This document shows, piece after piece, positions 53,436 to 61,134 of a DNA stretch of 64,000 nt. The stretch is taken from contig NZ_OW712331.1 in the NCBI RefSeq assembly GCF_940677205.1, forward strand, positions 186,001 through 250,000, given 5' to 3'. The DNA is from [Clostridium] colinum. GTDB lineage: Bacteria; Bacillota; Clostridia; Lachnospirales; CAG-274. A program made the translations under genes and the position numbers. Positions within the stretch are counted from its first letter, which is position 1. Each line of letters opens with the position of its first letter. The notes below the pieces were generated by a model, which saw only the letters and a list, made by a program, of their open reading frames with translations, had not been told where the DNA came from and made no database searches.

Positions 53436-54449
53436 ATGAAAGATTATATAATAGCTATAGATGCAATGGGAGGAGATAATGCTCCTCAAGATATAATAAA
53501 AGGTAGCATAGATGCTATTAATGATAATAAAGATATAAAACTTATATTAGTAGGTAAAGAAGATATTATTAATAGTGAGCTTTCTAAATATCAATATAAC
53601 AAAGAACAAATAATGATACAAAATGCAACACAAGTGATACAAACAACAGAAAGCCCTACATCTGCTATTAGAGAAAAGAAAGATTCTTCAATTGTTGTGG
53701 GCTTAAAGCTTTTAAAAGAAGGAAAAGCTAGTGCTTTTGTATCTGCTGGTAGCACTGGAGCTTTACTTACAGGTGCAACAGTTATTATAAAACGTATAAA
53801 AGGTATTGAAAGGCCAGCTTTAGCTACTCTTATACCAAATGCTAATAATGGTTATACTTTTTTAATAGATGCAGGAGCTAATATGGATTGTAAACCTAGT
53901 TATCTTCCTAATTTTGCTAAGATGGGTAAAATATATATGGAAAATATAATGAATATATCTAATCCTAAAGTTGCTATTGTAAATGTTGGAGAAGAAAAAG
54001 AAAAAGGTGATACATTTACAAAAGAAGCATATGAGCTTTTAGAACAAACTAAAAATATAAATTTTATTGGCAATATAGAGGGAAGAGAAATACCAGAAGG
54101 TGATGCGGACGTAGTTGTATGTGATGGATTTGTTGGCAATGTTATATTAAAATTATCTGAAGGTATTGTTAAAACATTTTCAAAAATAGTAAAAAAAGAA
54201 ATAACATCTAATATTTTATATTCTATTGGAGGGGCTTTATCTAAAGGAGCTTTTAAAAATGTTAAGAAAAAGTTTGATTATGCAGAGGTTGGGGGAGCAC
54301 CATTTTTAGGTCTTAAATCCCTTGTTGTTAAAGCACATGGTAGCTCTAACGCAAAGGCAATTAAAAGTGCTATTAACCAATGCTATAAGTTTATACAATC
54401 AGATATTGTTCAAAAAATAGAAAAAGCTATTGAAGACGATAATAATTAA
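53436..54449 (+). CDS. plsX: phosphate acyltransferase PlsX
   Basis: PlsX transfers acyl chains from acyl-ACP to phosphate for phospholipid synthesis. The 337-residue protein begins MKDYIIAIDAMGGDNAP and contains SAGSTGALLTGATVIIKRI (about 107-125), DAGANMDCKP, NVGEEKEKGD and a C-terminal GGAPFLGLKSLVVKAHG. A TTG at 53424 is in frame, but the family start IAIDAMGGDNAP and GGGTGAT 3-9 nt upstream favour the ATG at 53436. acpP follows 87 bp downstream. Confidence 0.95.
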   Translation: MKDYIIAIDAMGGDNAPQDIIKGSIDAINDNKDIKLILVGKEDIINSELSKYQYNKEQIMIQNATQVIQTTESPTSAIREKKDSSIVVGLKLLKEGKASAFVSAGSTGALLTGATVIIKRIKGIERPALATLIPNANNGYTFLIDAGANMDCKPSYLPNFAKMGKIYMENIMNISNPKVAIVNVGEEKEKGDTFTKEAYELLEQTKNINFIGNIEGREIPEGDADVVVCDGFVGNVILKLSEGIVKTFSKIVKKEITSNILYSIGGALSKGAFKNVKKKFDYAEVGGAPFLGLKSLVVKAHGSSNAKAIKSAINQCYKFIQSDIVQKIEKAIEDDNN

Positions 54450-54536
54450 AAAAATTTTTTTAAAAAAACACTTGTAAAATTTAATTTTATTTAGTATATT
54501 TATATGTGTTAAAAAATATAAGGAGGTAAATGCAAT

Positions 54537-54764
54537 ATGGTATTTGAAAAAGTTAGAGAAATCATTGCAGAACAAATGAGTATATCTGAAGATGAAATCA
54601 CTTTAGAAACTACTTTTGCTGATGATTTAGGTGCGGATTCTTTAGACTTATTCCAAATTATATCAGATTTAGAAGATAGCTTTGGTATTGAGTTTCAAAA
54701 CGAAGATGCAGAAAAAATCAAAACAGTTGGAGATGCAGTGAATTATATAGAAGCTGCAAAATAA
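54537..54764 (+). CDS. acpP: acyl carrier protein
   Basis: This 75-residue acidic helical protein carries growing fatty acids on phosphopantetheine attached to Ser in [18 protein letters not shown] (Ser36). The N-terminus [16 protein letters not shown] and C-terminal [13 protein letters not shown] are standard. AAGGAGGT precedes the ATG at good spacing. It lies between plsX and rnc, a common lipid-synthesis neighbourhood, although fabH, fabD and fabG are not here. Confidence 0.96.
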   Translation: MVFEKVREIIAEQMSISEDEITLETTFADDLGADSLDLFQIISDLEDSFGIEFQNEDAEKIKTVGDAVNYIEAAK

Positions 54765-54780
54765 TTTTATTATTTTAATG

Positions 54781-54820
54781 GTGAGCTATACCTTAAATTT
54801 TTATGGTTTAGGCTCACTTT
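54781..54820 (+). terminator. terminator after acpP
   Basis: GTGAGC (54781-54786) pairs with GCTCAC (54812-54817), with further inner pairs, followed by TTTAATT. Confidence 0.6.
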
Positions 54821-54944
54821 AATTATGTAATAATAAAAGAATAAATTTTTGTTAAATATAAATAATAATAATATATTTTATAGGTTTATTAATGAAAGTT
54901 TATAGTGTATTTATTTTTAAGAAAGATTTATTACAGGAGGAGAA

Positions 54945-55616
54945 ATGGATTTAAAGATAGGGTATGATTTTAAAGATAAAAATTTATTAAAAACAGCATT
55001 AACACATACATCATTTAGCCACGAAAAAAAATACAAAATAGAAAACAACGAAAGATTAGAATTTTTAGGAGATGCTGTTTTAGAGGTAGTTATAAGCAAA
55101 CATATTTTTACAAGATTTAGCGAATTATCTGAAGGAGAGCTTACTAAACTTAGAGCAAGTATAGTATGTGAAGGGTCTTTAGCTAAAAAAGCTAGAGATA
55201 TAAATATAGGACAAAATATTATGATTGGTAAAGGCGAAGAGCTCACAGGTGGTAGAGAACGAGATTCTATATTAGCAGATGCTTTTGAAGCTATTATAGG
55301 TGCTATATATATAGATTCAGATGATATATTAGAAGCGCAAAAATTTATTTTAACACAAATGGAAGATATAATAACAGAAAAAAGAAAAACATTTGAAATG
55401 AACGATTGTAAAACATATTTACAAGAAATTATACAAAAAAATAGTACGGAGCCTATAAAATATGAGATAATAAACGAAGAAGGACCAGCTCATAATAAAA
55501 TTTTTACTGTTAAAGTAACACATAACAATAAACAACTTGGAATAGGACAAGGCAAAAGTAAAAAGGACGCAGAGCAAGAAGCGGCTTTTAAAGCAATAAA
55601 ATTATTAGAAGGATAA
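54945..55616 (+). CDS. rnc: ribonuclease III
   Basis: RNase III cuts double-stranded RNA, including rRNA precursors. The 223-residue protein has the catalytic signature ERLEFLGDAVLEVVIS (about 38-53), a second acidic cluster DAFEAIIGAIYID (about 112-124) and a C-terminal double-stranded-RNA-binding domain (about 155-222; KTYLQEIIQKNST, GIGQGKSKKDAEQEAA). AGGAGGAG precedes the ATG. The plsX-acpP-rnc order is conserved in Firmicutes. Confidence 0.96.
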   Translation: MDLKIGYDFKDKNLLKTALTHTSFSHEKKYKIENNERLEFLGDAVLEVVISKHIFTRFSELSEGELTKLRASIVCEGSLAKKARDINIGQNIMIGKGEELTGGRERDSILADAFEAIIGAIYIDSDDILEAQKFILTQMEDIITEKRKTFEMNDCKTYLQEIIQKNSTEPIKYEIINEEGPAHNKIFTVKVTHNNKQLGIGQGKSKKDAEQEAAFKAIKLLEG

Positions 55617-55687
55617 TACCAATTAAAATAGTATATATACTTGTTATATATGCTATTTTTTGCTATAATAGTTTAGAGGTGAAATAT

Positions 55688-56152
55688 ATGTTAGTTTTTT
55701 CTATTGAAAATGATGAAGTAAAAATTTTTATGCAAAAACTTTTAAAAGAAGATAGTTTTGATAAACTAGAAGTTAGAAATATATCTTTAGAAACTATTGT
55801 AAAATATGATATTTTAGGAAATATAAATAAAGATTATTTAAAAGAAGATGAAGAAAGATATTTTGTTAAATGGAAAGAGCTAAAACCATATATTGTAAGT
55901 CTTATAAAGGGCAATATTAAGCCGAAATTCTTTAAAATAGTATTTTCTTTAGACGATAATAGTGTAAATGGACTTTGTGAGAATGCTAATGCTATGTTTT
56001 TGAATATTATATATCAAAATAACACAATAACTGGTACAACAGGCACTAGTCAAAAGATATTTTCTTTAGATAAAAAAGAAGATAAAATATGGGAGGATAT
56101 TATTTTAAAGTTTTTCAAAAAAAATGGTATAAATATAACAATTGAGAATTAA
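55688..56152 (+). CDS. DUF5721 family protein
   Basis: This 154-residue protein resembles the DUF5721 family found mainly in Lachnospirales: an N-terminal KIFMQKLLKEDSFDKLEVRN, the middle YFVKWKELKPYIVSLIKGN (about 57-75) and PKFFKIVFSL (about 77-86). No function is known. A GTG at 55679 is in frame, but AGAGGTGA (55675-55682) with 6 nt spacing supports the ATG at 55688. It follows rnc by 71 bp and may be cotranscribed. It ends ahead of the tandem hairpins of copy G. Confidence 0.65.
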   Translation: MLVFSIENDEVKIFMQKLLKEDSFDKLEVRNISLETIVKYDILGNINKDYLKEDEERYFVKWKELKPYIVSLIKGNIKPKFFKIVFSLDDNSVNGLCENANAMFLNIIYQNNTITGTTGTSQKIFSLDKKEDKIWEDIILKFFKKNGINITIEN

Positions 56153-56188
56153 AATAAAGTATATAAGTCAAGATAATATTCTTGTCTG

Positions 56189-56213
56189 AGGCTGTAGATT
56201 TTATCTACAGCCT
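56189..56213 (+). repeat. dispersed hairpin element, extra hairpin ahead of copy G
   Basis: AGGCTGTAGAT (56189-56199) pairs perfectly with ATCTACAGCCT (56203-56213) around a TTT loop. It differs from the standard arm at two paired positions with matching changes in the other arm. It stands 1 nt upstream of copy G. Confidence 0.8.
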
Positions 56214-56214
56214 T

Positions 56215-56456
56215 AGGTTGTAGACAAAGTCTACAACCTTTCAAAAAAATAATCTTGTTATTTTTTTGAAATACTGTATGAAAAAAAGCTGATTTATTCG
56301 CATAAGGGCTAAAGCTCCTATAAATCTAGCTTTTTACACAATACGAGGCAAAGCCCCATATTGTGATTAGAAATTTTATGCCTTGCATAAATTTTTTATG
56401 CAAAGCATAAAAATAAAAAAATTACACATAAAATATTTTGTCTATAACCTTTTAAA
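56215..56456 (+). repeat. dispersed hairpin element, copy G (fullest copy)
   Basis: The hairpin stem is 56215-56225 with 56229-56239 (AAA loop). Then come AATAATCTTGTTATTTTT, AATACTGTATGAAAAAAAGC, AAGGGCTAAAGCTCCT, CTAGCTTTTTACACAAT, a GAGGCAAAGCCCC segment, TTGTGATTAGAAATTTTATG, TATGCAAAGCATAAAAAT, and a final GTCTATAACCTTTT. That last part mirrors the element's start, so the ends are inverted repeats. It fills the gap between the DUF5721 gene and cobO; no cobalamin riboswitch is present there. Confidence 0.88.
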
Positions 56457-56487
56457 AAGATAAAATTGATAATAAAGGAGGAGAATT

Positions 56488-57012
56488 ATGGAAAGAGGAT
56501 ATTTACAAGTTTATACAGGAAATGGAAAAGGTAAAACAACTTGTATGTTAGGCTTAACTTTAAGAGCATCTGGAGCAGGCAAAAAAATATATATAGGTCA
56601 ATTTATGAAAGATGATGAATATAGCGAAATAAAAGCAATAAGAGAATTTTTACCTAATGTTACTGTTGAACAATATGGAACAGGAAAAGGATTTGCAAAA
56701 AAAGGTAACTTAAAAGAATATGATATAACTTGTGGAAATAATGGATATGACAGAGCAATAGAAGTTTTAAAACAAAATGAATATGATATTTATATATTTG
56801 ATGAAATAAATGTAGCTGTATATATGGAAATTTTAACAGAAAAACAAATATTAGACTTAATAGATATAAAACCTACCAATGCTGAGCTTATATTAACAGG
56901 TAGATATGCTTTAGATAGTGTAAAAGAAAAAGCAGATTTAGTTACAGAAATGAAAGAAATAAAGCATTATTATAAACAAGGTGTTATGGCTCGTGTTGGA
57001 ATAGAAAAATAA
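56488..57012 (+). CDS. cobO: corrinoid adenosyltransferase (CobO/BtuR type)
   Basis: The enzyme attaches the 5'-deoxyadenosyl group of ATP to cob(I)alamin or its precursors. The 174-residue P-loop protein shows YTGNGKGKTTCMLGLTLRA (about 8-26, Walker A), KIYIGQFMK, YDIYIFDEINVAVYM (about 97-111, Walker B-like) and LILTGRYA. It is the first gene of a cobalamin-salvage operon and carries an AAAGGAGGAG ribosome site. No riboswitch precedes it. Confidence 0.93.
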   Translation: MERGYLQVYTGNGKGKTTCMLGLTLRASGAGKKIYIGQFMKDDEYSEIKAIREFLPNVTVEQYGTGKGFAKKGNLKEYDITCGNNGYDRAIEVLKQNEYDIYIFDEINVAVYMEILTEKQILDLIDIKPTNAELILTGRYALDSVKEKADLVTEMKEIKHYYKQGVMARVGIEK

Positions 57013-57021
57013 GTAAGCTTT

Positions 57022-57624
57022 ATGTCAGATTATAGATTTATATTTGATTTAGATTCTACTATAACAAAACAAGAAATTTTACCTATAATAGCTAATGAAA
57101 TAGGGATATATGAACAAATCCAAATTTTAACAGAAAAAGCTATGAAAGGTGAAGAAAATTTTGAAGAAAATTTTATAAATAGAATTAATATGTTAAAAAG
57201 TGTCCCTATACCCATTATTAATAAAATAGTAGAAAATATTAAATTAAATGAATATATAGAAAAATTTATTTTAGAAAATAAAGAAAAATGTTTTATTGTA
57301 ACAAGTAACTTAGATATAATAATAAAGCCTATTTTAAAAAGACTTAATATGGAAAAAAACTATTTTTCTAGTAAAGCAATAGTTAAAAATGATAAAATAT
57401 ATAAAATAACTAACATTATTAATAAAAAAAATGTAGTTGAAAATTTTAATTTTAAATTTGTAGCTATTGGTGATGGAGATAATGATATAGAAATGTTAAA
57501 AATAGCAAATGTTGGTATAGCATTTGGAGGATGTAGAAGTTTAAGTGATAAAATAATAGCTAGTGCAGATTATGTTTTTTATGATGATAAAGAAGTATAT
57601 AATTTTTTAAATAGCTTATTATAA
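57022..57624 (+). CDS. SerB-like HAD phosphatase in the cobalamin operon
   Basis: This 200-residue HAD phosphatase has the nucleophile motif FDLDSTIT (about 7-14), a conserved Ser/Thr in CFIVTSNLD (about 90-98), and VAIGDGDNDIEML (about 149-161, motif IV). It resembles phosphoserine phosphatase but is divergent. It lies 9 bp after cobO and 9 bp before cbiB. Its place among cobalamin genes suggests it removes phosphate from a corrinoid or lower-ligand intermediate, a step often done by CobC or CobZ, neither of which is in this window. That function is inference; phosphoserine phosphatase is the alternative. Confidence 0.75.
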   Translation: MSDYRFIFDLDSTITKQEILPIIANEIGIYEQIQILTEKAMKGEENFEENFINRINMLKSVPIPIINKIVENIKLNEYIEKFILENKEKCFIVTSNLDIIIKPILKRLNMEKNYFSSKAIVKNDKIYKITNIINKKNVVENFNFKFVAIGDGDNDIEMLKIANVGIAFGGCRSLSDKIIASADYVFYDDKEVYNFLNSLL

Positions 57625-57633
57625 GAGGTGGAT

Positions 57634-58587
57634 ATGGTTGTTAACTATGCTATAATACTTGGGTTTGTAATAGATTGTATTTTGGGTGACCCACAAAATC
57701 CTTTTCACCCTATAAGGTTTTTAGGATATTTAAATAATATAGGTATAAAAATATATGATAAATTAAATATAAATAAACCTAAAATACAATTTTTATATGG
57801 TATGATTATGAATATATTTATAGTTTCTTTTGTATTTTTATTGTTTAAATTTTTAGTTGAAACTTTTTATAATATAAATTTTTATTTAGGATTTATATTT
57901 GAAGCTATAATGTGTTATTTTATAATTGCCCCAAAATGTCTTTATACAGAAAGTATGAAAATATATAGAGAATTAAAAAACGACAACATACAAAATGCAA
58001 GATTATATTTATCTTACATAGTTGGGAGAGATACAGAAAATTTATCTGAAGAAAAGATAGTTAAGGCAACTATAGAAACTATATCTGAAAATTTATCTGA
58101 TGGCGTAATAGCACCTTTAATATTTTTAGCTTTAGGTGGAGTCCCTTTAGGTATGTTATATAAAGCTATTAATACTTTAGATTCTATGATAGGCTATAAA
58201 AATGAAAAATTTATATATTTTGGAAGATTTTCTGCAAAGTTAGATGATGTTGTAAACTTTATACCAGCTAGAATATCTGCTATATTAATGATAATAGCAA
58301 GTTTTATAGCTAGGTTAGATTTTAAAAATGCAATAAAAATTTATATAAGAGATAGATATAACCATTTAAGCCCAAATTCTGCGCATACAGAGGCAGTATG
58401 TGCTGGAGCTTTAGGTATACAGCTAGGTGGGACAAGCACATACAAAGGTAAGGTTGTAGAAAAAAAGACAATAGGTGATAGCATTAAAGAAGCAAATATG
58501 TATGATATAGTTTTAGCAAATAAACTTATGTATATTTCAACAATAATTTGTATTTTGGGGTTAATAATAATATTTTTAATATGGTGA
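57634..58587 (+). CDS. cbiB: adenosylcobinamide-phosphate synthase
   Basis: CbiB joins aminopropanol or its phosphate to adenosylcobyric acid. The 317-residue membrane protein has several hydrophobic helices and the signatures DCILGDPQNPFHPIRFLG (about 13-30), SYIVGRDTENLSEE (about 127-140), TISENLSDGVIAPLIF (about 148-163), YKAINTLDSMIGYKNE (about 181-196) and SPNSAHTEAVCAGALGIQLGG (split over about 249-269). A GTG at 57628 is in frame but falls in the AAGAGGTGG ribosome site, so ATG 57634 is preferred. cobD starts 4 bp after it. Confidence 0.93.
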   Translation: MVVNYAIILGFVIDCILGDPQNPFHPIRFLGYLNNIGIKIYDKLNINKPKIQFLYGMIMNIFIVSFVFLLFKFLVETFYNINFYLGFIFEAIMCYFIIAPKCLYTESMKIYRELKNDNIQNARLYLSYIVGRDTENLSEEKIVKATIETISENLSDGVIAPLIFLALGGVPLGMLYKAINTLDSMIGYKNEKFIYFGRFSAKLDDVVNFIPARISAILMIIASFIARLDFKNAIKIYIRDRYNHLSPNSAHTEAVCAGALGIQLGGTSTYKGKVVEKKTIGDSIKEANMYDIVLANKLMYISTIICILGLIIIFLIW

Positions 58588-58591
58588 TAAT

Positions 58592-59644
58592 ATGTATAAA
58601 TATGAACACGGTGGAAATGAAATTTTTAAAAATAAAGATATAATAGATTTTTCAGCAAATATAAATCCTTTGGGATTAAAAGAAAATAGCTTAGATATAT
58701 TAAAAAATGCTTTAGATAAAAGTATTTTTTATCCAGATAATTTTTCTACAAGACTAAGAATAGCTATTGAGCAATATGAAAATGTAAAAAAAGATTATAT
58801 TTTTTGTAGTAATGGTGCATCAGATATAATTTTTAGAATAGTATCATATTTAAAGCCTAAAAAAGCTTTAATATTAGCTCCAACCTTTTCCGATTACGAA
58901 AGAGCATTAAAAACAGTTGATTGTGAAATATATAAGCATATTTTATTAGAAAAAGATGAATTTAATTTAAAAGACAATATAATAGATATTGTAAAAAAAG
59001 AAAATTTTGACATAATATTTTTATGTAACCCTAATAATCCAACAGGACAATTAATAAAAAATAACATTATAGAAGAAATTTTAAAATCTACTAAAGGTTA
59101 TGTTTTTATAGACGAATGTTTTATGGATTTTATAGAAAAAAATGATGAATATTCAAGTAAAAAATTTATAGAAACTTATAAAAATTTAATTATTTTAAAG
59201 GCTTTTACGAAAATATTTGCACTAGCAGGATTTAGGTTAGGATATTGTCTTACATCTAATCTAAAAACAATAGATAACTTATATTTTTATGGGGCAGACT
59301 GGCCTGTTTCTATATTTGCACAAGAAATGGGTATATATTGTATTAAAGATTGTGGTATTTATTTACAAAAAAGTTTAGCATATATACAAAAAGAAAAAGA
59401 AAAAATAATAAATAGTCTTATAAAAATAGGGGTTAAGATAATAGGAAGTAATGCAAATTATATATTTTTTAAGGCATATAAAGGTTTTGATAAAATATTA
59501 TATGAAGAATATAATATTTGTATAAGAAATTGTAATAATTATACTAATCTTACAGATGAATATTTTAGAATAGGAATATATAAAGAAGAACAAAATAAAA
59601 AATTAATAAGTGCAATAGAAAAAATAGGAAAGGTGATAAAATGA
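58592..59644 (+). CDS. cobD: L-threonine-O-3-phosphate decarboxylase (CobD type)
   Basis: CobD is a pyridoxal-phosphate enzyme that makes aminopropanol phosphate for the nucleotide loop of cobalamin. The 350-residue class I aminotransferase-fold protein starts YEHGGNEIFKNKDIIDFSANINPLG (split), has FLCNPNNPTGQL (about 144-155), FIDECFMDF and the PLP-lysine motif ILKAFTKIFALAGFRLGY (about 200-217). Histidinol-phosphate aminotransferase is the close relative, but the operon context supports CobD. Its TGA overlaps the next ATG (ATGA at 59641-59644). Confidence 0.88.
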   Translation: MYKYEHGGNEIFKNKDIIDFSANINPLGLKENSLDILKNALDKSIFYPDNFSTRLRIAIEQYENVKKDYIFCSNGASDIIFRIVSYLKPKKALILAPTFSDYERALKTVDCEIYKHILLEKDEFNLKDNIIDIVKKENFDIIFLCNPNNPTGQLIKNNIIEEILKSTKGYVFIDECFMDFIEKNDEYSSKKFIETYKNLIILKAFTKIFALAGFRLGYCLTSNLKTIDNLYFYGADWPVSIFAQEMGIYCIKDCGIYLQKSLAYIQKEKEKIINSLIKIGVKIIGSNANYIFFKAYKGFDKILYEEYNICIRNCNNYTNLTDEYFRIGIYKEEQNKKLISAIEKIGKVIK

Positions 59645-60315
59645 TAAAAGAGCAATTAAAAGGCAAAAAGTTCGTAGCATCTTATAGTGGTGGTAAAGAT
59701 AGTATGTTATCTATATATAGAGCTATAAAAGCAGGGCTTAAACCAGTATGTTTGATAATAACATATAATAAAGATAAAAATGTATCTTGGTTTCACGGAG
59801 TGCCTAAAGGTGTGTTAGATAGTGTTTCTAATTCTTTAGATATACCAGTATGGCTTATAGAAACAACAGGAGAAGAATATGCTAAAAATTTTGAAACAGC
59901 ACTTACAAGAGCAAAACAAGAAGGTGCAGAGGTTTGTATATTTGGAGATATAGATTTACAAGGACATTTTGACTGGTGTTCTGAAAGATGTGAAAATGTA
60001 GGGCTTGAAGCTTGTTTTCCACTTTGGTTAGAAGATAGAAAAAAATTAGTATATGAATTTTTAGAAAGTGGGTTTACATCAACTTTTACTGTTATAAATA
60101 CTAAACTATTAGATGATAGATTTTTAGGTATGACTATGACAAAAGAGGTATGTGAAGAAATAGAAAAAGAAGGTGCAGATGTATGTGGCGAAAATGGAGA
60201 ATATCATACTTTTGCATCTGATGGTCCTATATTTAAAGAAAAAGTAAAATTTAAACTAGGAGATAAAATAGAAGATAAAGGATATTCTATTTTACCTATT
60301 TTAGAAGAAGATTAA
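59641..60315 (+). CDS. Dph6-like ATP-binding amidoligase (DUF71/COG2102), cobalamin-linked
   Basis: This 224-residue protein of the PP-loop ATPase superfamily has the SGGKDSMLSIYRAIKAG motif (about 16-32), VSWFHGVP, IFGDIDLQGHFDWCSERC (about 100-117) and the C-terminal CGENGEYHTFASDGP (about 181-195). Dph6 makes diphthamide in eukaryotes and archaea, but bacteria lack diphthamide. A bacterial branch of this family has been proposed from gene context to act in B12 salvage. The ATGA overlap with cobD supports that link here. The exact substrate is unproven. Confidence 0.85.
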   Translation: MIKEQLKGKKFVASYSGGKDSMLSIYRAIKAGLKPVCLIITYNKDKNVSWFHGVPKGVLDSVSNSLDIPVWLIETTGEEYAKNFETALTRAKQEGAEVCIFGDIDLQGHFDWCSERCENVGLEACFPLWLEDRKKLVYEFLESGFTSTFTVINTKLLDDRFLGMTMTKEVCEEIEKEGADVCGENGEYHTFASDGPIFKEKVKFKLGDKIEDKGYSILPILEED

Positions 60316-60343
60316 ATATAAAACATTTTAAGGAGCAATAATT

Positions 60344-60523
60344 ATGAATATACCAAAAGAACCATATATGTTATTAAGCTTTATAAATACAAAATTAAGA
60401 GATGATTTTGATAGCTTAGATAGTTTTTGTGAAAGCTATAACGTAGACAAACAAGAAATAGAAGAAAAACTTTTTAACATAGGTTATAAATATATAGCTA
60501 ATGAAAATCAGTTTAAGGCTTAG
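60344..60523 (+). CDS. DUF4250 small protein
   Basis: A 59-residue ORF begins MNIPKEPYMLLSFINTKLRDD, continues SLDSFCESYNVDKQEIEEKL and ends with IGYKYIANENQFKA, the pattern of the DUF4250 family common in Lachnospirales. AAGGAGC lies 7 nt before the ATG. It is 28 bp after the Dph6-like gene and 8 bp ahead of ruvA, so it is probably cotranscribed with ruvAB. Function is unknown; the helix-turn-helix-like spacing is only suggestive. Confidence 0.85.
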   Translation: MNIPKEPYMLLSFINTKLRDDFDSLDSFCESYNVDKQEIEEKLFNIGYKYIANENQFKA

Positions 60524-60531
60524 GTGTAAAA

Positions 60532-61128
60532 ATGATTAATTTTATAAAAGGAAATATAGAAATATTAAGAGAAGGCTTAATAATAATAGAAAATAATGGA
60601 ATAGGCTATAAAATAAATGTTTCTGAAAAATTATATAGTTATCTATATAAAAATAGAGAAAATATAAAATTATATATATTTATGAATGTAAAAGAGGGAG
60701 ATATTTCTCTTTTTGGATTTTTAACCTTAGAAGAGTTAGAAATTTTTGAAAAACTTATAACAGTATCTGGAGTAGGGCCAAAAGGAGCAATAGCTCTTTT
60801 AAGCATAATGAGCCCACAAGAAATAGTATCAGCTATTATAACATCAGATATAAAAGCTTTATCTAGTGGACAAGGTATAGGAAAAAAAATAGCACAGAGA
60901 ATAGCTTTAGAGCTTAAAGATAAAGTTGATATATTAGAGGCTATAAACATAGAACCACAAGTAGTAAGTGATATAGAAGAAAATGATACTACAAAAGAAA
61001 CATTAGAGGCTTTATCGGCACTTGGATTTACAAAACAAGAAATATTAAAGGCAATAAATAATGTAGAAGATAAAAACATATCTGTAGATAAAATGATAAG
61101 TTTATGTCTTAAAATATTATCTAAGTAG
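60532..61128 (+). CDS. ruvA: Holliday junction branch-migration protein RuvA
   Basis: RuvA binds four-way junctions and recruits RuvB. The 198-residue protein has an N-terminal OB-like domain (about 1-62; FIKGNIEILREG), helix-hairpin-helix motifs SGVGPKGAIALLSI (about 79-92) and GQGIGKKIAQRIALELKDK (about 114-132), and a C-terminal RuvB-contacting domain (about 150-198; EALSALGFTKQEI). The ATG is preceded by a weak TTAGGTG site. It is directly followed by ruvB. Confidence 0.95.
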   Translation: MINFIKGNIEILREGLIIIENNGIGYKINVSEKLYSYLYKNRENIKLYIFMNVKEGDISLFGFLTLEELEIFEKLITVSGVGPKGAIALLSIMSPQEIVSAIITSDIKALSSGQGIGKKIAQRIALELKDKVDILEAINIEPQVVSDIEENDTTKETLEALSALGFTKQEILKAINNVEDKNISVDKMISLCLKILSK

Positions 61129-61134
61129 GAGGGA

